The notes: generated by a model not told the origin, from the letters alone. Shown: positions 12,049-23,330, counted from the stretch's first letter. The stretch: 64,000 nt of DNA from Eublepharis macularius (GCF_028583425.1 NC_072799.1:90568217-90632216), one strand, 5' to 3'. Program-made: numbers and translations.

Positions 12049-12384
12049 AGGAACTATAATGCCAAGACCACGGCAATACAGCCCGGAAAACCCACAACAA
12101 CCATTGTTCTCCGGCCGTGAAAACCTTCGACAATATATCAATATGAAACTCCTTTTGTAAAATCTGTTTTATAAAATGTTATGTATCATTTGGGTCCTGA
12201 ATTGCTGTCAATAATTCTAAAGTATCCCACTATATAAAAGGCTAACCATGTTCCAGACAACTCACTTTCTACCTGGGTGCACCTCCAGAAGGCGCTGCCA
12301 TGGAGAGAAGCCCAGAAGAGGCAGCCCGTTCCTCCAACAGTGCACTGTGGCAGGAAGCCCAGGCCCAGGCCGAATGCTTGCTCC

Positions 12385-13393
12385 CTGCCTTCACCCAGCT
12401 GGGATCAGGAGTGGCTATAATACAAACAATGGACCATGGTGTAATGTATCCAACATCCACAGTGTAATGTATCCAATAGGAAAGGCTATAATACACACAA
12501 TGGCTCTGTTGGGATCAGGCATGGAGCAGATGGCAATGCCCGCCCCGCTTCACCCAGGCTGGATCAGGAGCCGAGTAGGTGGCAATGCCTGCCCCCCTCT
12601 TAACGCCTTTGGGATTAGATGCGGAGCAGGCAGCTATGCCCGCCCCCTTTCACTTGGACGGAATCAGGCCCAGACCAGGAGACAAGGCCTGCCCTCCCTT
12701 CACCTGGTCAGGATCAGGAGTGGAGCAGGTGGCAATGCCTGTCCCCCACTTCACTCCTTTGGGATCAGATGTGGAGCAGGTGGCAATGCCTGCCTTCCTT
12801 CACCTGGACTGTATCAGGCACAGAGCAGGAGACAATGCCCATCCCCTCTGCACCTGATCAAGATCAGGAGCGGAGCAGGTGGCAATACCTACCCCCTTCA
12901 CCCGGCTGGGATCAGGCGCGGAGAAGGTCGCAATGTCCAACCCCTCTTCACATGGCCAGGATCTGGAACAGAGTAGGTGGCAATGTCCACCTCCTGTTTT
13001 CACCCGGCCAGGATGAGGCGCAGAGCAGGAAGCAATGCCCACCCACCCCTTCACCCAGCCAGGTGAAGGCACGGAACAGACGGCAATGCCCACTCTCCCA
13101 GGATCAGGAGCAGAGCAGGTGGCAATGTCTGCCTCCCCTCACCCTGCTGGAATCAGGCATGGAGCAGTTTGCAATGCCCTCCCCCCTTCACTGGCTGGGA
13201 TCAGTAACAGAGCAGGTGGCAATGCCTGTCCCCCACCATCACTCAGCCAGGATCAGGAGTGGAGCAGGAGGCAATGCTTGCCCCCTCTTCACCCAGCTGG
13301 GATCAGTAGTGGAGCAGGTGGAAATGTCTCCCCCCACGTTCACCCGGCTGGGATCAGTCATGGAGGTGGAGGCAATGCCCGTGGCACGGAAGG
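12385..13393. repeat. 50-bp minisatellite, about 20 units
   Basis: Degenerate units of 49-50 bp around GGATCAGGAGTGGAGCAGG and TGGCAATGCCTGCCCCC, then TTCACCCAGCTGG. The first units (12410-12520) are interrupted by TATAATACAC-type sequence. Stop-free stretches up to 314 codons are a by-product of the repeat unit. It ends exactly against half of a hAT-like MITE, so it may have grown inside one. Confidence 0.88.
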
Positions 13394-13507
13394 CCATCTC
13401 AACTCCCCTCTGTCTGGAGATCAGGGGGCGGGGCCACCAGCCATGTGACCATTTTCAAGAGGTTCCGGAACTCCGTTCCACTGCGTCCCCGCTGAAAAAA
13501 AGCCCTG
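13394..13507. mobile_element. Right half of a CAGGGC-family hAT-like MITE
   Basis: From ATCTCAACTCCCCTCTGTCT to GAAAAAAAGCCCTG; the left half is absent and the 50-bp minisatellite abuts it directly. Confidence 0.75.
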
Positions 13508-14300
13508 CCTGTAACCAGGCCAACGGGCCCTACTGCTGCAGCCACAAATATACCCTGCATTAGTGGATCTCACTCTGTAAGTCACTTGCATGATTCAGTC
13601 ACCGGCAAACAATGCATCGGAGATTAAAACAAAAGCAAACTTCTTTTGTGTGGCTGGAAAAAAATCATCTCAGAAAAGGGACCTCTCTTGTAGGATGTGG
13701 CAATATTTGGCCAGACTGGTTCACATGAATGCTGGGATGGGACATGATCCCGCATGTCTCACTGAAGTTAAATTTCTTGCCTCATGCACCTGTTTTTAAA
13801 ACTGTTTTTTGCTACAAGAGCACATAGCCAAAACGGGGGCGTTTGCTTCCTTGCCCATCCACTGTGAAATGGCGATGTTTAGGGTTGCCAGACTGCAGTA
13901 GTGAGCAGATAAACATAGGAAGTATCTTACGCTGAATTAGACCCCTGGTCTCTCAAGCTCAGCGTGGCCTTCTCTGCCTGGCAGCAGCTCTGGAGGGTCT
14001 CACGTAAAGATCTTTCACATCAACTGCTCTCTGAAACTTCTGCTGGAAATGCGAAGGATAAATCCTGCGAGCTTCTGAATGCAAAGCAGGCGCTTCTAAG
14101 TTACACTTAGGTACTTGCTCTTTGCATCTTTGTATCAAGTTCAAAAAACAGAATGTCAAGCAAGTTCAAGACCAGCTGTGGATGGAACAGATGTGGGGGA
14201 CAGACAAATACGAGAAGCCATCTCTTAAGACAACAGATCTGAAGGCACACGGGGACTCTCCAGGTTGTAACCTGGCAACTCTAAGCTTCATCCTTGTAAG

Positions 14301-14545
14301 CAGGGCTTTTTTTCTGGGAAAATTGGTGGTGGAACTCAGTGGGTTGCCCTCGGAGAAAATGGTCATGGCTGGTGGCCCCGCCCCCTGATCTCCAGACAGA
14401 GGGGAGTTGAGATTGCAGCAGCGCAGTAGGGCAATCTCAACTCCCCTCTGTCGGGAGATCAGGGGGCGGGGCCACCAGCCATGTGACCATTTTCAAGAGG
14501 TGCTGGAACGCCGTTCCCCCACATTCCCACTGAAAAAAAGCCCTG
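14301..14545. mobile_element. hAT-like palindromic MITE (CAGGGCTTTTTTTC family)
   Basis: Terminal CAGGGCTTTTTTTC and its inverse GAAAAAAAGCCCTG, exact 8-bp duplication CTTGTAAG (14293-14300 and 14546-14553). The whole element folds back through GGCCCCGCCCCCTGATCTCC. Confidence 0.88.
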
Positions 14546-14819
14546 CTTGTAAGATTGTAAGAACACCTGGCACTGGGGATTTGTGGCACATCTGGACAGG
14601 AACACGACAGCCAGCGAGCGTAGAATCAGGGGTACTCTTCTCTTTCTCTCTGCCGTAGGCCCTTTGAGTGACAAATTCACACAACAAAGCAGATCAGATA
14701 CTGAACCAGTCAGAACGTGCCTGCTTTGCTCCATACGAGTGCAGGGCAGGAACAGAATTTCCTACAGGAGGCTTTAAAACATTTGGAGGAATTTTGTTTT
14801 CCTGCGTGAATAAAAGAAA

Positions 14820-15480
14820 CCGCGCGACCTCGTGCACCCAAAGAAACAGGGGGCGAATCTTATTTTCGGTGTGTTGGGGGGGGGGGGGTTGCCGACAGAC
14901 CCGGCAGGGCAGGGATGTGGGACCGGGACGCCCAAAGGCGCCCTGCGTAATCCTTGGCCAAGCGCTGGCGGCGCAAAGGAAGAGGAAGCCGCCGGGAGAC
15001 CCGGCAAGCCTCAAAAGAGCCCGCTTACTAGTCGTCCCTCCGGCCGCATCGCAGAGGGAGGGTCCCGATCCCGCACGCACGCCTCACGCGAAGAATCGCT
15101 CCGCCGCCGAGGTCCCCACAGCCCTTCCCGGCTGCAGAGGCGCAAAGCAAGAGGAGCCGGAATCGGAGACTCGCGTTCACACGCCCTGGGAGGAAGACCC
15201 GGGCCCCGCCTGCTCTGACGTCTCCGGCCGGCGCGTCTCGTTCCGTCTCTGTCTCTCTCACCCCCCAAGCGCCGCGCTTGGAGACCCGGCCCAGCGCTGC
15301 GCCTGAACTTAAAGGCCTCTCAACTATTGCGGAGATCTCCCTTCCTTCCCTCCTCCTTCGCTCCTTCCTTCCCTCCCTTCTTCTCTCCTTCCTTCCGTGA
15401 GATGTTCTAGTCACTCTTGGGGAGGTTCGCAGCGGCTGCGCTTCTTTGAGTTTCTCAGGGCTCCTTTTCCTGCCCCCTTT
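14820..15480. promoter_or_regulatory. Orphan CpG-island-like region
   Basis: CpG dinucleotides are dense from about 14820 to 15320, followed by a long pyrimidine tract (15340-15395). The composition resembles a vertebrate promoter, like the one at COMMD8. No exon with protein similarity was recognised on either strand; the long ORFs here look like products of GC content. In human the gene upstream of COMMD8 is ATP10D, transcribed divergently, so a minus-strand non-coding first exon is possible, but its coding start was not found in this window. Confidence 0.5.
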
Positions 15481-15810
15481 CCCAATTCAGGGGCGATTTA
15501 CAGCGCGACACTTCGAAACGCTTTGATTTGAATGGGTTTAGAAGGGGGGGGGGGCTGTCCTGAGAATAGCTCTCCACTGAGAATCTTTCTCATTCTCTTT
15601 CTCATGATTAGCAATCCCCGGCATTGTTTGCGGTAAAGATTTAATCCCCCTTCCTTCTTGTATCCCAGGGACGTTTTTCAGCCAAGTTGCTGATCTTATT
15701 CCAAAACTAGACAGCAGGAACGATTCTGTTTCACTAGCCACTGAATCAGCATCTAACACCAAAGGCTGGCAAGACACAGAATCTGTGTTTTAAAAACATT
15801 TGTAACGTGT

Positions 15811-15955
15811 AGTCTGATGAAGACTTCTGATGAGCTGGAAAAGCTTGCACAATATTTTGTGTTATTTTTGTTACACGGCTTTTGTTTCTTGTTTGGCACA
15901 GAGCGTCACTGTGATCAGAATCAAAAAGAGTCCAGTAGCACCTTTAAGATCGCTC
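15811..15955 (+). mobile_element. PLE-type terminal fragment
   Basis: CTGATGA at 15814-15820 and GAAA at 15838-15841 are followed further on by AGAGTCCAGTAGCACCTTTAAG at about 15927-15949 in reversed orientation, the same terminal motif as at 6.9 and 18.3 kb. Rearranged and degraded. Confidence 0.45.
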
Positions 15956-16484
15956 AGGTTATGTTGGTGCTGGAGGCAGAACAAAATCCAAATGACAGCC
16001 TCTCCTGCTATTTTGCTTGGAGCACAACAACAGGGAAGTTCTCCTGCACAGGGTCTAATGAATAAACACGGTAACTTCCCGGAGGACTGGGCCCCACAAG
16101 TCTGCCTCCCATTTGGCTGGGTTGAATTGTGCCCCAACTTCACTGCTTTGCCTCATGAAAACGCCACCTCTGATTGGAATACACCTGATTTTTATTAAGA
16201 GTGCCAACTGTGTTTGTACCATTTGCAAAATGGTATAAACCATTTTATAAAATTTACCTGTACTCTCAAATATGTATAACCGGACTAATGCCATTGTTTC
16301 CATATTTATTACTGCGAATGCTTGTTAGAACATACACAGCCCATCATTTCTCTCTTAATTTTTTTGGTTTTAAAAAAGCTATACAGCATAAACTGGGGGG
16401 CCTTTTTGGAAAACTAGAGACACTTTGCCTGTGATCTTAAAGTTTGTGCCCATATGTGTGTGTGCATGCACATATATTCCCACC

Positions 16485-18065
16485 AACCCGGTCAGTTACC
16501 GCCCGATTTAGAATCTTCTGTTTCTGGGTAAAGTGATTGACAGGTGACGGAGAGATAGCTGCAGAGTTTCCTGAAGGACACCTTGGCCCTGGATCCCTTC
16601 CAGTCAGGGTTTTGCCCAGGACACGGGACGGAGGCACTGCTGGTCGCCTCACGGATGATCTTTGCAGACACCTGAACTGAGGTGGATTGGCGCTGCTGCT
16701 ATTATTAGATCTTTGGGCAGCATTTGATACGGTCAACTACGATCTGTTGACCCACCACCTCACAGATGTGGGGATACAGGGGACGGGACTACAGTGGCTT
16801 GTCTCCTTTATCCATCATCGGGGACAGAGGGTGGTGCTGGGGGAGAAATTGTCATCTTGTCAACCACTGGTTTGTGCTGTGCCGCAGGGGGCAATACTCT
16901 CTCCATTATTGTTTAACATCTATGTGCGCCACCTTGCCCAGTTGGTGTGAAGTTTCGGACTGGGGTGTTACCAGTATGCTGACGACACCCAGTTATATCT
17001 GCTGATGGACGGCCGGCCTGGCTTGGCCCCGGATGTCCTGGAGCATGCTTTCGAAGCTGTGACTGGATGGCTGAAGCGCAGTCGGCTGAAATTAAACCCC
17101 ATGAAGATGGAGATCCTGTACTTGAGTCGTGGGTTCGGGACCCCAGCTTCCTGCCTTGACGGGGTGGTACTTACACCAGCTCTGAGGATCAGGAGTCTGG
17201 GGGTGACCTTAGATGGCTCCCTGAAAACGGAGGCTCAGGTCGCCGTGGTTGCTAGGTCGTCTTTTTTCCATCTTCGACAGACCAGGCAGCTTGCCCCCTA
17301 TCGACAACTACAGTGATCCAGGCAATGGCCACCTCTAGGTTAGACTGCTGTAACATGCTCTACGCAGGGCTTCCCTTGAGTCTGATTCGGCGGTTACAGC
17401 TGATCCAAAACGCAGCAGCACATGTCATCACCGGAGTGCCTAGTAGTGCACATATAACACCAGTACTCCGCCAGCCGCATTGGCTGCCAGTGGAGTACCA
17501 AATCAGATTCAAGGTTTTGATACTAACCTATAAAGCCCTATGCAGACTGGGACCTGCGTATCTTCGGGACCACATCTCTATGTGTGTGCCCCAGAGGATG
17601 CTTTGATCTTTGAGCTATTAATAGTCCCTGGCCCCAGGGAGGCCCGCCTAGCATCGACTACAGCCAGAGCCTTCTTGGTCCTGGCTCCAACCTGGTGGAA
17701 CGCTCCGTCCAATGAGAACAGGACCGGGCAGGATCTGTTATCCTTCTGCCAGGCTTGTAAGACAGAGCTGTTCTGCCAGGCGTATGGTTGATGCTGGGCA
17801 GGGCCCCCACCAGCCAAATTGAATAGGACGGGGCCCTCCCCATCAGAGCATCCCCCCCAAACAATCTTCTTAATGTATTTTCAGTGACAGTTTGGGTGTT
17901 GGCCTGAGTCAAACTATTGTAATGCTGCTTATGTTTTAAATATTTATACTGTATTCATTATGATTTTAAATTGTGAAATGTAAAATTTTAAAGTCTATGC
18001 ATGTAATCCACCCTGAGCCTGCAGGTGCAGGGAGGGCAGAATAGAAACTGAAAATAAGTACATAA
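16485..18065 (+). mobile_element. CR1/L2-group LINE, 5'-truncated
   Basis: RT fragments run in order: GIQGTGLQWLVSFI, AVPQGAILSPLLFNIYV (16687-16950), then YQYADDTQLYLL and LKRSRLKLNPMKMEIL in the same frame after one TGA at 16950-16953, and in other frames ATSRLDCCNMLYAGLP, HITPVLRQPHWLPV, and TWWNAPSNENRTGQDLLS (to 17791). The 3' UTR ends with CACCCTGAGCCTGCAGG and GGGAGGGCAGAATAGAAA at about 18060. Several frame changes show an inactive copy. RT active-site YADD is preserved. Confidence 0.85.
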
Positions 18066-18319
18066 AAATTCACACCTATAAACTTCAGGCATCTGAAAAA
18101 ATTACATGCCAGAATAAATTGGTTAGACTTCAGGGTACTACAGGGCATAGTCAAACAAAAGCATTGTTTCAAAAGAAGAACCAAGTACGTACTTCGGTCT
18201 CTCACACCGAATCCAATGGGACTTGAAAAGGGTTTATCTGAATTGAACTCAGAATTTAATTTTAGCAAATGCAGATTTGCCACATTTCTTTCCGTTGGGA
18301 GACACCCTTAGTTCATGTA

Positions 18320-18974
18320 GTCAGAGCAGTTAGCCGAGTTAGTCTGCAGTTGCAAAATAGTAAAGAGTCCAGTAGCACCCTTAAGACTAACCAACTTATT
18401 TGTAGCATAAGTTTTTGAGAACCACAGCTGTCTTAGTCAGATGCATCGTCAGCTTTTGAGAACCACAGCTCTCTTAGTCAGATGCATCATCAGCTTTCGA
18501 GAACCACAGCTCTCTTAGTCAGATGCATCATCAGCTTTCGAGAACCACAGCTCTCTTAGTCAGATGCATCATCAGCTTTCGAGAACCACAGCTGTCTTAG
18601 TCAGATGCATCGTCAGCTTTCGAGAACCACAGCTCTCTTAGTCAGGTGCATCATCAGCTTTCGAGAACCACAGCTCTCTTAGTCAGATGCATCATCAGCT
18701 TTTGAGAACCACAGCTCTCTTAGTCAGGTGCATCATCAGCTTTCGAGAACCACAGCTCTCTTAGTCAGATGCATCATCAGCTTTTGAGAACCACAGCTCT
18801 TTTTGTCAGATGCATCTGACAAAGAGCTGTGGTTCTCGAAAGCTGATGATGCATCTGACTAAGAGAGCTGTGGTTCTCGAAAGCTGATGATGCACCTGAC
18901 TAAGAGAGCTGTGGTTCTCGAAAACTTATGCTACGAATAAGTTGGTTAGTCTTAAAGGTGCTACTGGACTCTAC
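18320..18974. mobile_element. Inverted insertion carrying a 41-bp hammerhead-like tandem array
   Basis: Ends share the AGAGTCCAGTAGCACC.. / ..GGTGCTACTGGACTCT sequence as inverted termini; a one-sided extension of about 45 bp is at the left. The flanks share TTCATGTA (18312-18319 and 18975-18982), and extending to 14 bp gives 11 matches, consistent with a decayed 14-bp duplication. The interior is an array of 41-bp units that changes direction near 18813. Confidence 0.7.
18420..18940. repeat. 41-bp tandem array of hammerhead-like units (10 minus + 3 plus)
   Basis: Ten units read on the - strand at exact 41-bp spacing from 18420, then three read on the + strand. Each unit has CTGAC, a stem II of AGAGA..TCTC with a CTGTGG loop, and usually CGAAAGC. 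In every unit I read, the expected G of CTGANGA is replaced (CTGACTA or CTGACAA), removing the position that acts as general acid in hammerheads. Confidence 0.85.
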
Positions 18975-18989
18975 TTCATGTAAAGGTTC

Positions 18990-19800
18990 GATCAAGGCAA
19001 AAATGTGAAGAGGTCCTGGGGCAAGAATGATTATTCATATGTAATGATTATTGATGTGCCCTGGGAAAAAGGCCTCCTCCTTTTAGAAAAGATGAGAGGA
19101 TGAAAGAAATGCTTGGCATGCGAATTAGATGCCACTTGTTTGATTGAGTCAGAGAGTTAGCACAGTGAATTGCAAAATACATTTGGGATGATGTTGCACC
19201 ATATGTTTTATATTTCATTATTTTAAAAAAATAAATACAGAATGGAAGTCAAAGGAGTCTGCAAAGGATTTCCCTAAAAAGGCTAGCCCACCTGCTATGA
19301 ACTGGACTATATAAAATGTAAATTATAAACTTGTTTGTGTTTAGGAAGAATGGAATGGATAAGAGAGTTCTTTTCCTTCCGGCGTCATCTGCTGTCCCTT
19401 CATTGCTCAACCTCTTTTTCCAGAGATGTCTCTGATTCTAAGTAAATATGATTTTTTTTAAAAATGTGACTTCATTCTTAATAAAATTACTATCGACTAT
19501 GTATCAATAAGCCTTTTTTATTTTACTGAACATACGGATTTTGGGAAAACCAGAGACACTTGTGAACTTGAAGTTTCTACCACGAGTCTGAACTAAGTCA
19601 AAACCAAACACTTGAAGAGAAGAGGCTTTGGGCACTAACCATGAATAAGAACATAAGAATAAAAACTTTAGTTAGATCACACCAAGGGTCTTTCAAATTC
19701 ATTTATTCCAATGTGTATAAGCCAGGTATAATGTAAAGGCCCCACTCACTCCCCCACCGTGAGGCAGATTTTCCCTCCAAAACCAACAAGGTTGTTTACA
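18990..19800. other. No gene or recognised repeat
   Basis: AT-rich; nothing recognised between the 41-bp array element and the MITE at 19825. Confidence 0.45.
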
Positions 19801-19824
19801 AGGTAGCATGTATTTGAGTGTAAC

Positions 19825-20075
19825 CAGGGCTTTTTTTCAGCGGGAACACGGGGGAACGGAGTTCCAGAACCTCTTGAAAATGGTCACATGGCTGGTGGCC
19901 CCGCCCCCTGATCTCCAGGCAGAGGGGAGTTTAGATTGCCCTCCGCGCCGCTCCAGGGCAATCTCAACTCCCCTCTGTCTGGAGATCAGGGGGCGGGGCC
20001 ACCAGCCATGTGACCATTTTCTTCGAGGGCAGCCCACTGAGTTCCACCACGTCTTTTCCCAGAAAAAAAGCCCTG
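19825..20075. mobile_element. hAT-like palindromic MITE (CAGGGCTTTTTTTC family)
   Basis: 251 bp, inverted termini, exact 8-bp duplication AGTGTAAC (19817-19824 and 20076-20083). Confidence 0.9.
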
Positions 20076-20089
20076 AGTGTAACTTAAGA

Positions 20090-21300
20090 GTTTCTATTGT
20101 CCCACACTTCAAACACGTATATATATTGGTATATTATCCAGCCCAAGTTTAAGGAGAGGAAAAGCAGAGGCCCACGTGTCCTTTAAAATGAAATGGCACT
20201 AGAGGCTAGGTAAGATTCAAACACGTAACAGCAGATTTATTGAACAGACAGGGTTGGTATGAAGATAGGCAGGGAAAGGCTGAGTAAATTTAGTTTGTTG
20301 ATCAGAATACTTCACTAGCATCAGGCACAATCTTCTTCAAGCATAGTTTCAAATATTTACAGTATTTAAATGTGAGAAGTTGGTATTTTCACAATTAAGT
20401 TACTTAAAGCAAAGTTCCTTCATTGATTTTACTTCACAGCTTAGATGTACAGACTTTTACATACAGAACTCTTCTTTTTGCTGCAGACCGGGGGTACTCC
20501 ACAGAGTCAAAAACTTGGCAGGAATTATCCTTCCACTAAAGACATAACTCCGACCATTTGGCTGAAGTGGAGTCTCCTTTTACTACCCACTTCCTTGCCA
20601 ACAGCACACTCCCAGTTCTAGCTTGTCTGTGTAATATTAGTGCTTGCTTCCCCACTTTAGTTCTTTAAAAGCTGTTTATTAACCATAAACTGTCCCAGTT
20701 AGGGCAAACATTTTCCTCCTTTTTCACACACAGAGGATTCTCAATCTGGCCCTCCCTGGTCACATTCCAAGCTTTGATTCCCTCTGACAATCTTGTCAGC
20801 TCCAATTTGTTATCTTCAGCCTGCCAATCATCCTCCATTCAGGCCGGTGTTTTAATCCTCTACCTGCCTCTCTCTGAATGCAGCAGTTGGTAATCCTGGC
20901 ATTTAATACCCATTCTGTCCTCAACGTCGCACCAGCCAGTATTTCTCTAGGTGCCCGACAAGCTTTTGGCCCCCTCATTTAAATGAAAATGTTTAAATGG
21001 CTGCAAAGAGGGGATGGGGGCAACTCCCACAGCCACCATTTTGAGATGGTGATTACCATCCCCTTGGAAAATTCCCTGGAGCTCAAAAGGTTGAGGACCC
21101 CTGGCCTAATCAACATGTGCACCCTCCGTCCCCACACCATTTTACACCATTAGATTCAGAGAAGTTATTTTGTTGTTGTTTTCTCGACACAATCTTTAAC
21201 TACTTGTTTAAATATACCCCCAAAACATTGATCTGCCTTACTGGTTTCCTTTCTAGTTCAATTTCTAAGTAGTTTTGTGATACAATATCCCTAAAAATGC
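20090..21300. other. Unclassified, possibly old retroelement
   Basis: A minus-strand AATAAA at about 20237-20242 (plus strand GATTTATTGAAC) and a long non-coding stretch suggest an old repeat, but no termini or protein were recognised. Confidence 0.3.
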
Positions 21301-21303
21301 TTT

Positions 21304-22355
21304 GTGAGCATTACAAATATGTTGTCTCAGCATGAAAAACTATGGAGAGTCTTAAAAGAAATGCGGGTGCCACAATATCTGATTCTTTTGATGCACAACC
21401 TGTACTCTGGACAAGAGGCTACTGTCAGGACAGAATATGGGGAAACAGAATGGCTTCCAACTGGCAAGGGTGTCAGACAAGGATGCGTATTATCTCCCTT
21501 CCTGTTCAACCTCTATGCAGAGCATATCACAAGGAAAGCTGGATTAGATCTAGAAGAAGGTGGAGTGAAAATTGGTGGAAGGAACATTAACAATTTGAGA
21601 TATGCAGATGACATCACGTTACTAGCAGAAAATAGTGAAGATTTGAAACGACTACTGATGAAGGTTAAAGGAGAAAGCGCTAAAGCAGGATTACAGCTGA
21701 ACATCAATCAGGAAGACAAAAGTAATGACTACTGAGGAATTACACAATTTTAAAGTTGAGAATGAGGACACTGAAATTGTTCAAGATATTCTATTCCTTG
21801 GCTCAATCATCAACCAACAGGGAGAATGTAAGGAAGAAATCAGATTGAGACTTGGAAGAGCAGCTGTGAGGGAACTAGAAAAGATCCTTAAAGATACAGA
21901 TGTCTCTCTGGGAACCAAGATTCAAACTATGGTATTCCCCATTACTATGTATGGATGTGAAAGATGGACAGTGAAGAAAGCTGACAGGAAAAAAATTGAT
22001 TCATTTGAAATGTGGTGCTGGAGGAGAGTTTTGCAGATACCACGGACAGCCAAAGAAGCAATAAGTGGGTTCTAGATCAAATCAATCCTGATTCCTCCCT
22101 AGAAGCTGAAATGACAAAACTGAAGCTATTGTACTTTGGTCACATCGTGAGAAGACAAGATTCTCTGGAAAAGTCATTGATGATAGGAAAAGTGGAAGGC
22201 AGCAGGAAAAAGGAAGACCTAGAACAAGATGGCTTGACTCAATAAAAGAAGCCATGTCCTCCAGTTTGCAGGATCTGAGCAATCCTGTTAATGATAGGAC
22301 ATTTGGGAGGTCTTTCATTCATAGGGTCGACTTGACGGCACATAACACACACAGC
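21304..22355 (+). mobile_element. BovB (RTE) LINE, 5'-truncated
   Basis: Frames at 21304-21735 and 21725-22075 give KLWRVLKEMRVPQYL, NLYSGQEATVRTEYGE, GVRQGCVLSPFLFNLYAEH, INNLRYADDITLLAE, then VFPITMYGCERWTVKKA and FEMWCWRRVL, and 22012-22245 gives LKLLYFGHIVRRQDSLEKSL. This is the RT to C-terminus of BovB, an element known to have moved horizontally between squamates and ruminants. The 3' end GGTCGACTTGACGGCACATAACACACAC at about 22324-22352 is of the squamate BovB/SINE type. Frame changes make it inactive. Confidence 0.88.
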
Positions 22356-22703
22356 ACTGGACAATTTGGTTAGAATATTTTTAACAGCTGCAAAGGTGTC
22401 TCAGTTCTTGTGGATATGTATAACTGAAACGATGATGCCTCAGGATCAGCTTAACAATGTAGTTGTTGAAATTGAAATTATTGGATGTTAAAGGCTTGTA
22501 ATGAGTGGTCTCCTTGTAAATGTAACACACCTGGCATGAGTAAGGGGCAAGGGCTCACCTTGTTCTTCTATAGGAAGAAGCATGGGAAATGATGTTTCTT
22601 AGCACTCCAACAATATATCTGAATTCAGGACTGCATCACTTAACAGCTTGCAACTGAAGGTGTGAACTGAGCAAGCAAACACGTTAGAATTTATAGTTAT
22701 CTT

Positions 22704-22946
22704 CAGAGGTTCTGGCACCTCTTGAAAATGGTCACATGGCCAGTGGCCCCGCCCCACACCATGGCACAGGGCAATCTCAACTCCCCTCTGTCTGGAGATC
22801 AGGGGGCGGGGCCATCAGCCATGTGACCATTTTTGCCGAGAGCAATTTAAACTTTAAAAAACTCCCCCCTTGTTGCAGCTGACCCAAAGTGACGTCATTG
22901 TGCGGTCCTGAGTTCCACCACCTCTTTTCCCAGAAAAAAATCCCAG
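22704..22946. mobile_element. hAT-like MITE with deleted left terminus
   Basis: Exact 8-bp duplication GTTATCTT (22696-22703 and 22947-22954). The left inverted terminus is largely missing; an insert carrying TGACGTCA (22890-22897) is shared with the copy at 52.2 kb. Confidence 0.85.
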
Positions 22947-23114
22947 GTTATCTTAAATTGTCCTGTATACAATTAATGAAAATTCCTCTCTCTTGAAAAG
23001 AAACTCAAGGTTCCTTCAGTATTGTCCAGGGTCTACAGCCCAGCCCCCAGACTTACCTGGAGAGCAGGACAGAAGACCTCCGGGAGACAGTGGCCCAGCT
23101 GCCTTGGCAGACAG

Positions 23115-23330
23115 CCAGACCCAGAGCCAGCCAGCTACAGGGGGAAGGGAAGAGGAACCCAAGCCCCATGGGAAGGGAAGAGGCACCCAAGCCCCATCCA
23201 GCTACAGGGGGAAGGGAAGAGGCACCCAAGCCCTGTGGGAAGGGAAGAGACACCCAAGCCCCAGCCAGCCACAGGGGGAAGGGAAGAGGCACCCAAGCCC
23301 CAGAGGGTTAGAAGGGGCAGGTGGAGGCCA
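23115..23330. repeat. GA-rich minisatellite
   Basis: Repeats of GGGAAGGGAAGAGGCACCC with AAGCCCCATCCAGCTACAG or AAGCCCTGT spacers, unit lengths alternating around 33-42 bp, about five or six units. Embedded in a 650-bp GC-rich block (23.03-23.72 kb) of unknown origin with no recognisable protein. Confidence 0.75.

Larger units (their letters stand above)
11787..12137. mobile_element. Hammerhead-bearing foldback insertion, Penelope type
   Basis: A 351-bp palindromic insertion flanked by exact 14-bp duplications TCAATATGAAACTC (11773-11786 and 12138-12151). The two arms meet near 11959 and are nearly identical, each holding one hammerhead motif. There is no coding capacity, so it resembles a pair of head-to-head terminal (pLTR) fragments of a Penelope-like element. 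Confidence 0.8.

Noticed and set aside
12248-13563. Stop-free frames of 242 and 314 codons
   Set aside because: They run through a 50-bp minisatellite whose unit lacks stops in several frames; translation shows no family signature.
14668-15414. Frames of 212 and 128 codons in the CpG-rich region
   Set aside because: High GC keeps several frames open on both strands; no similarity recognised, though the region itself is kept as a possible promoter.
18420-18940. CRISPR-like regular repeats
   Set aside because: The 41-bp units are directly abutting with no unique spacers and sit in vertebrate DNA; this is a tandem array within a retroelement terminus.
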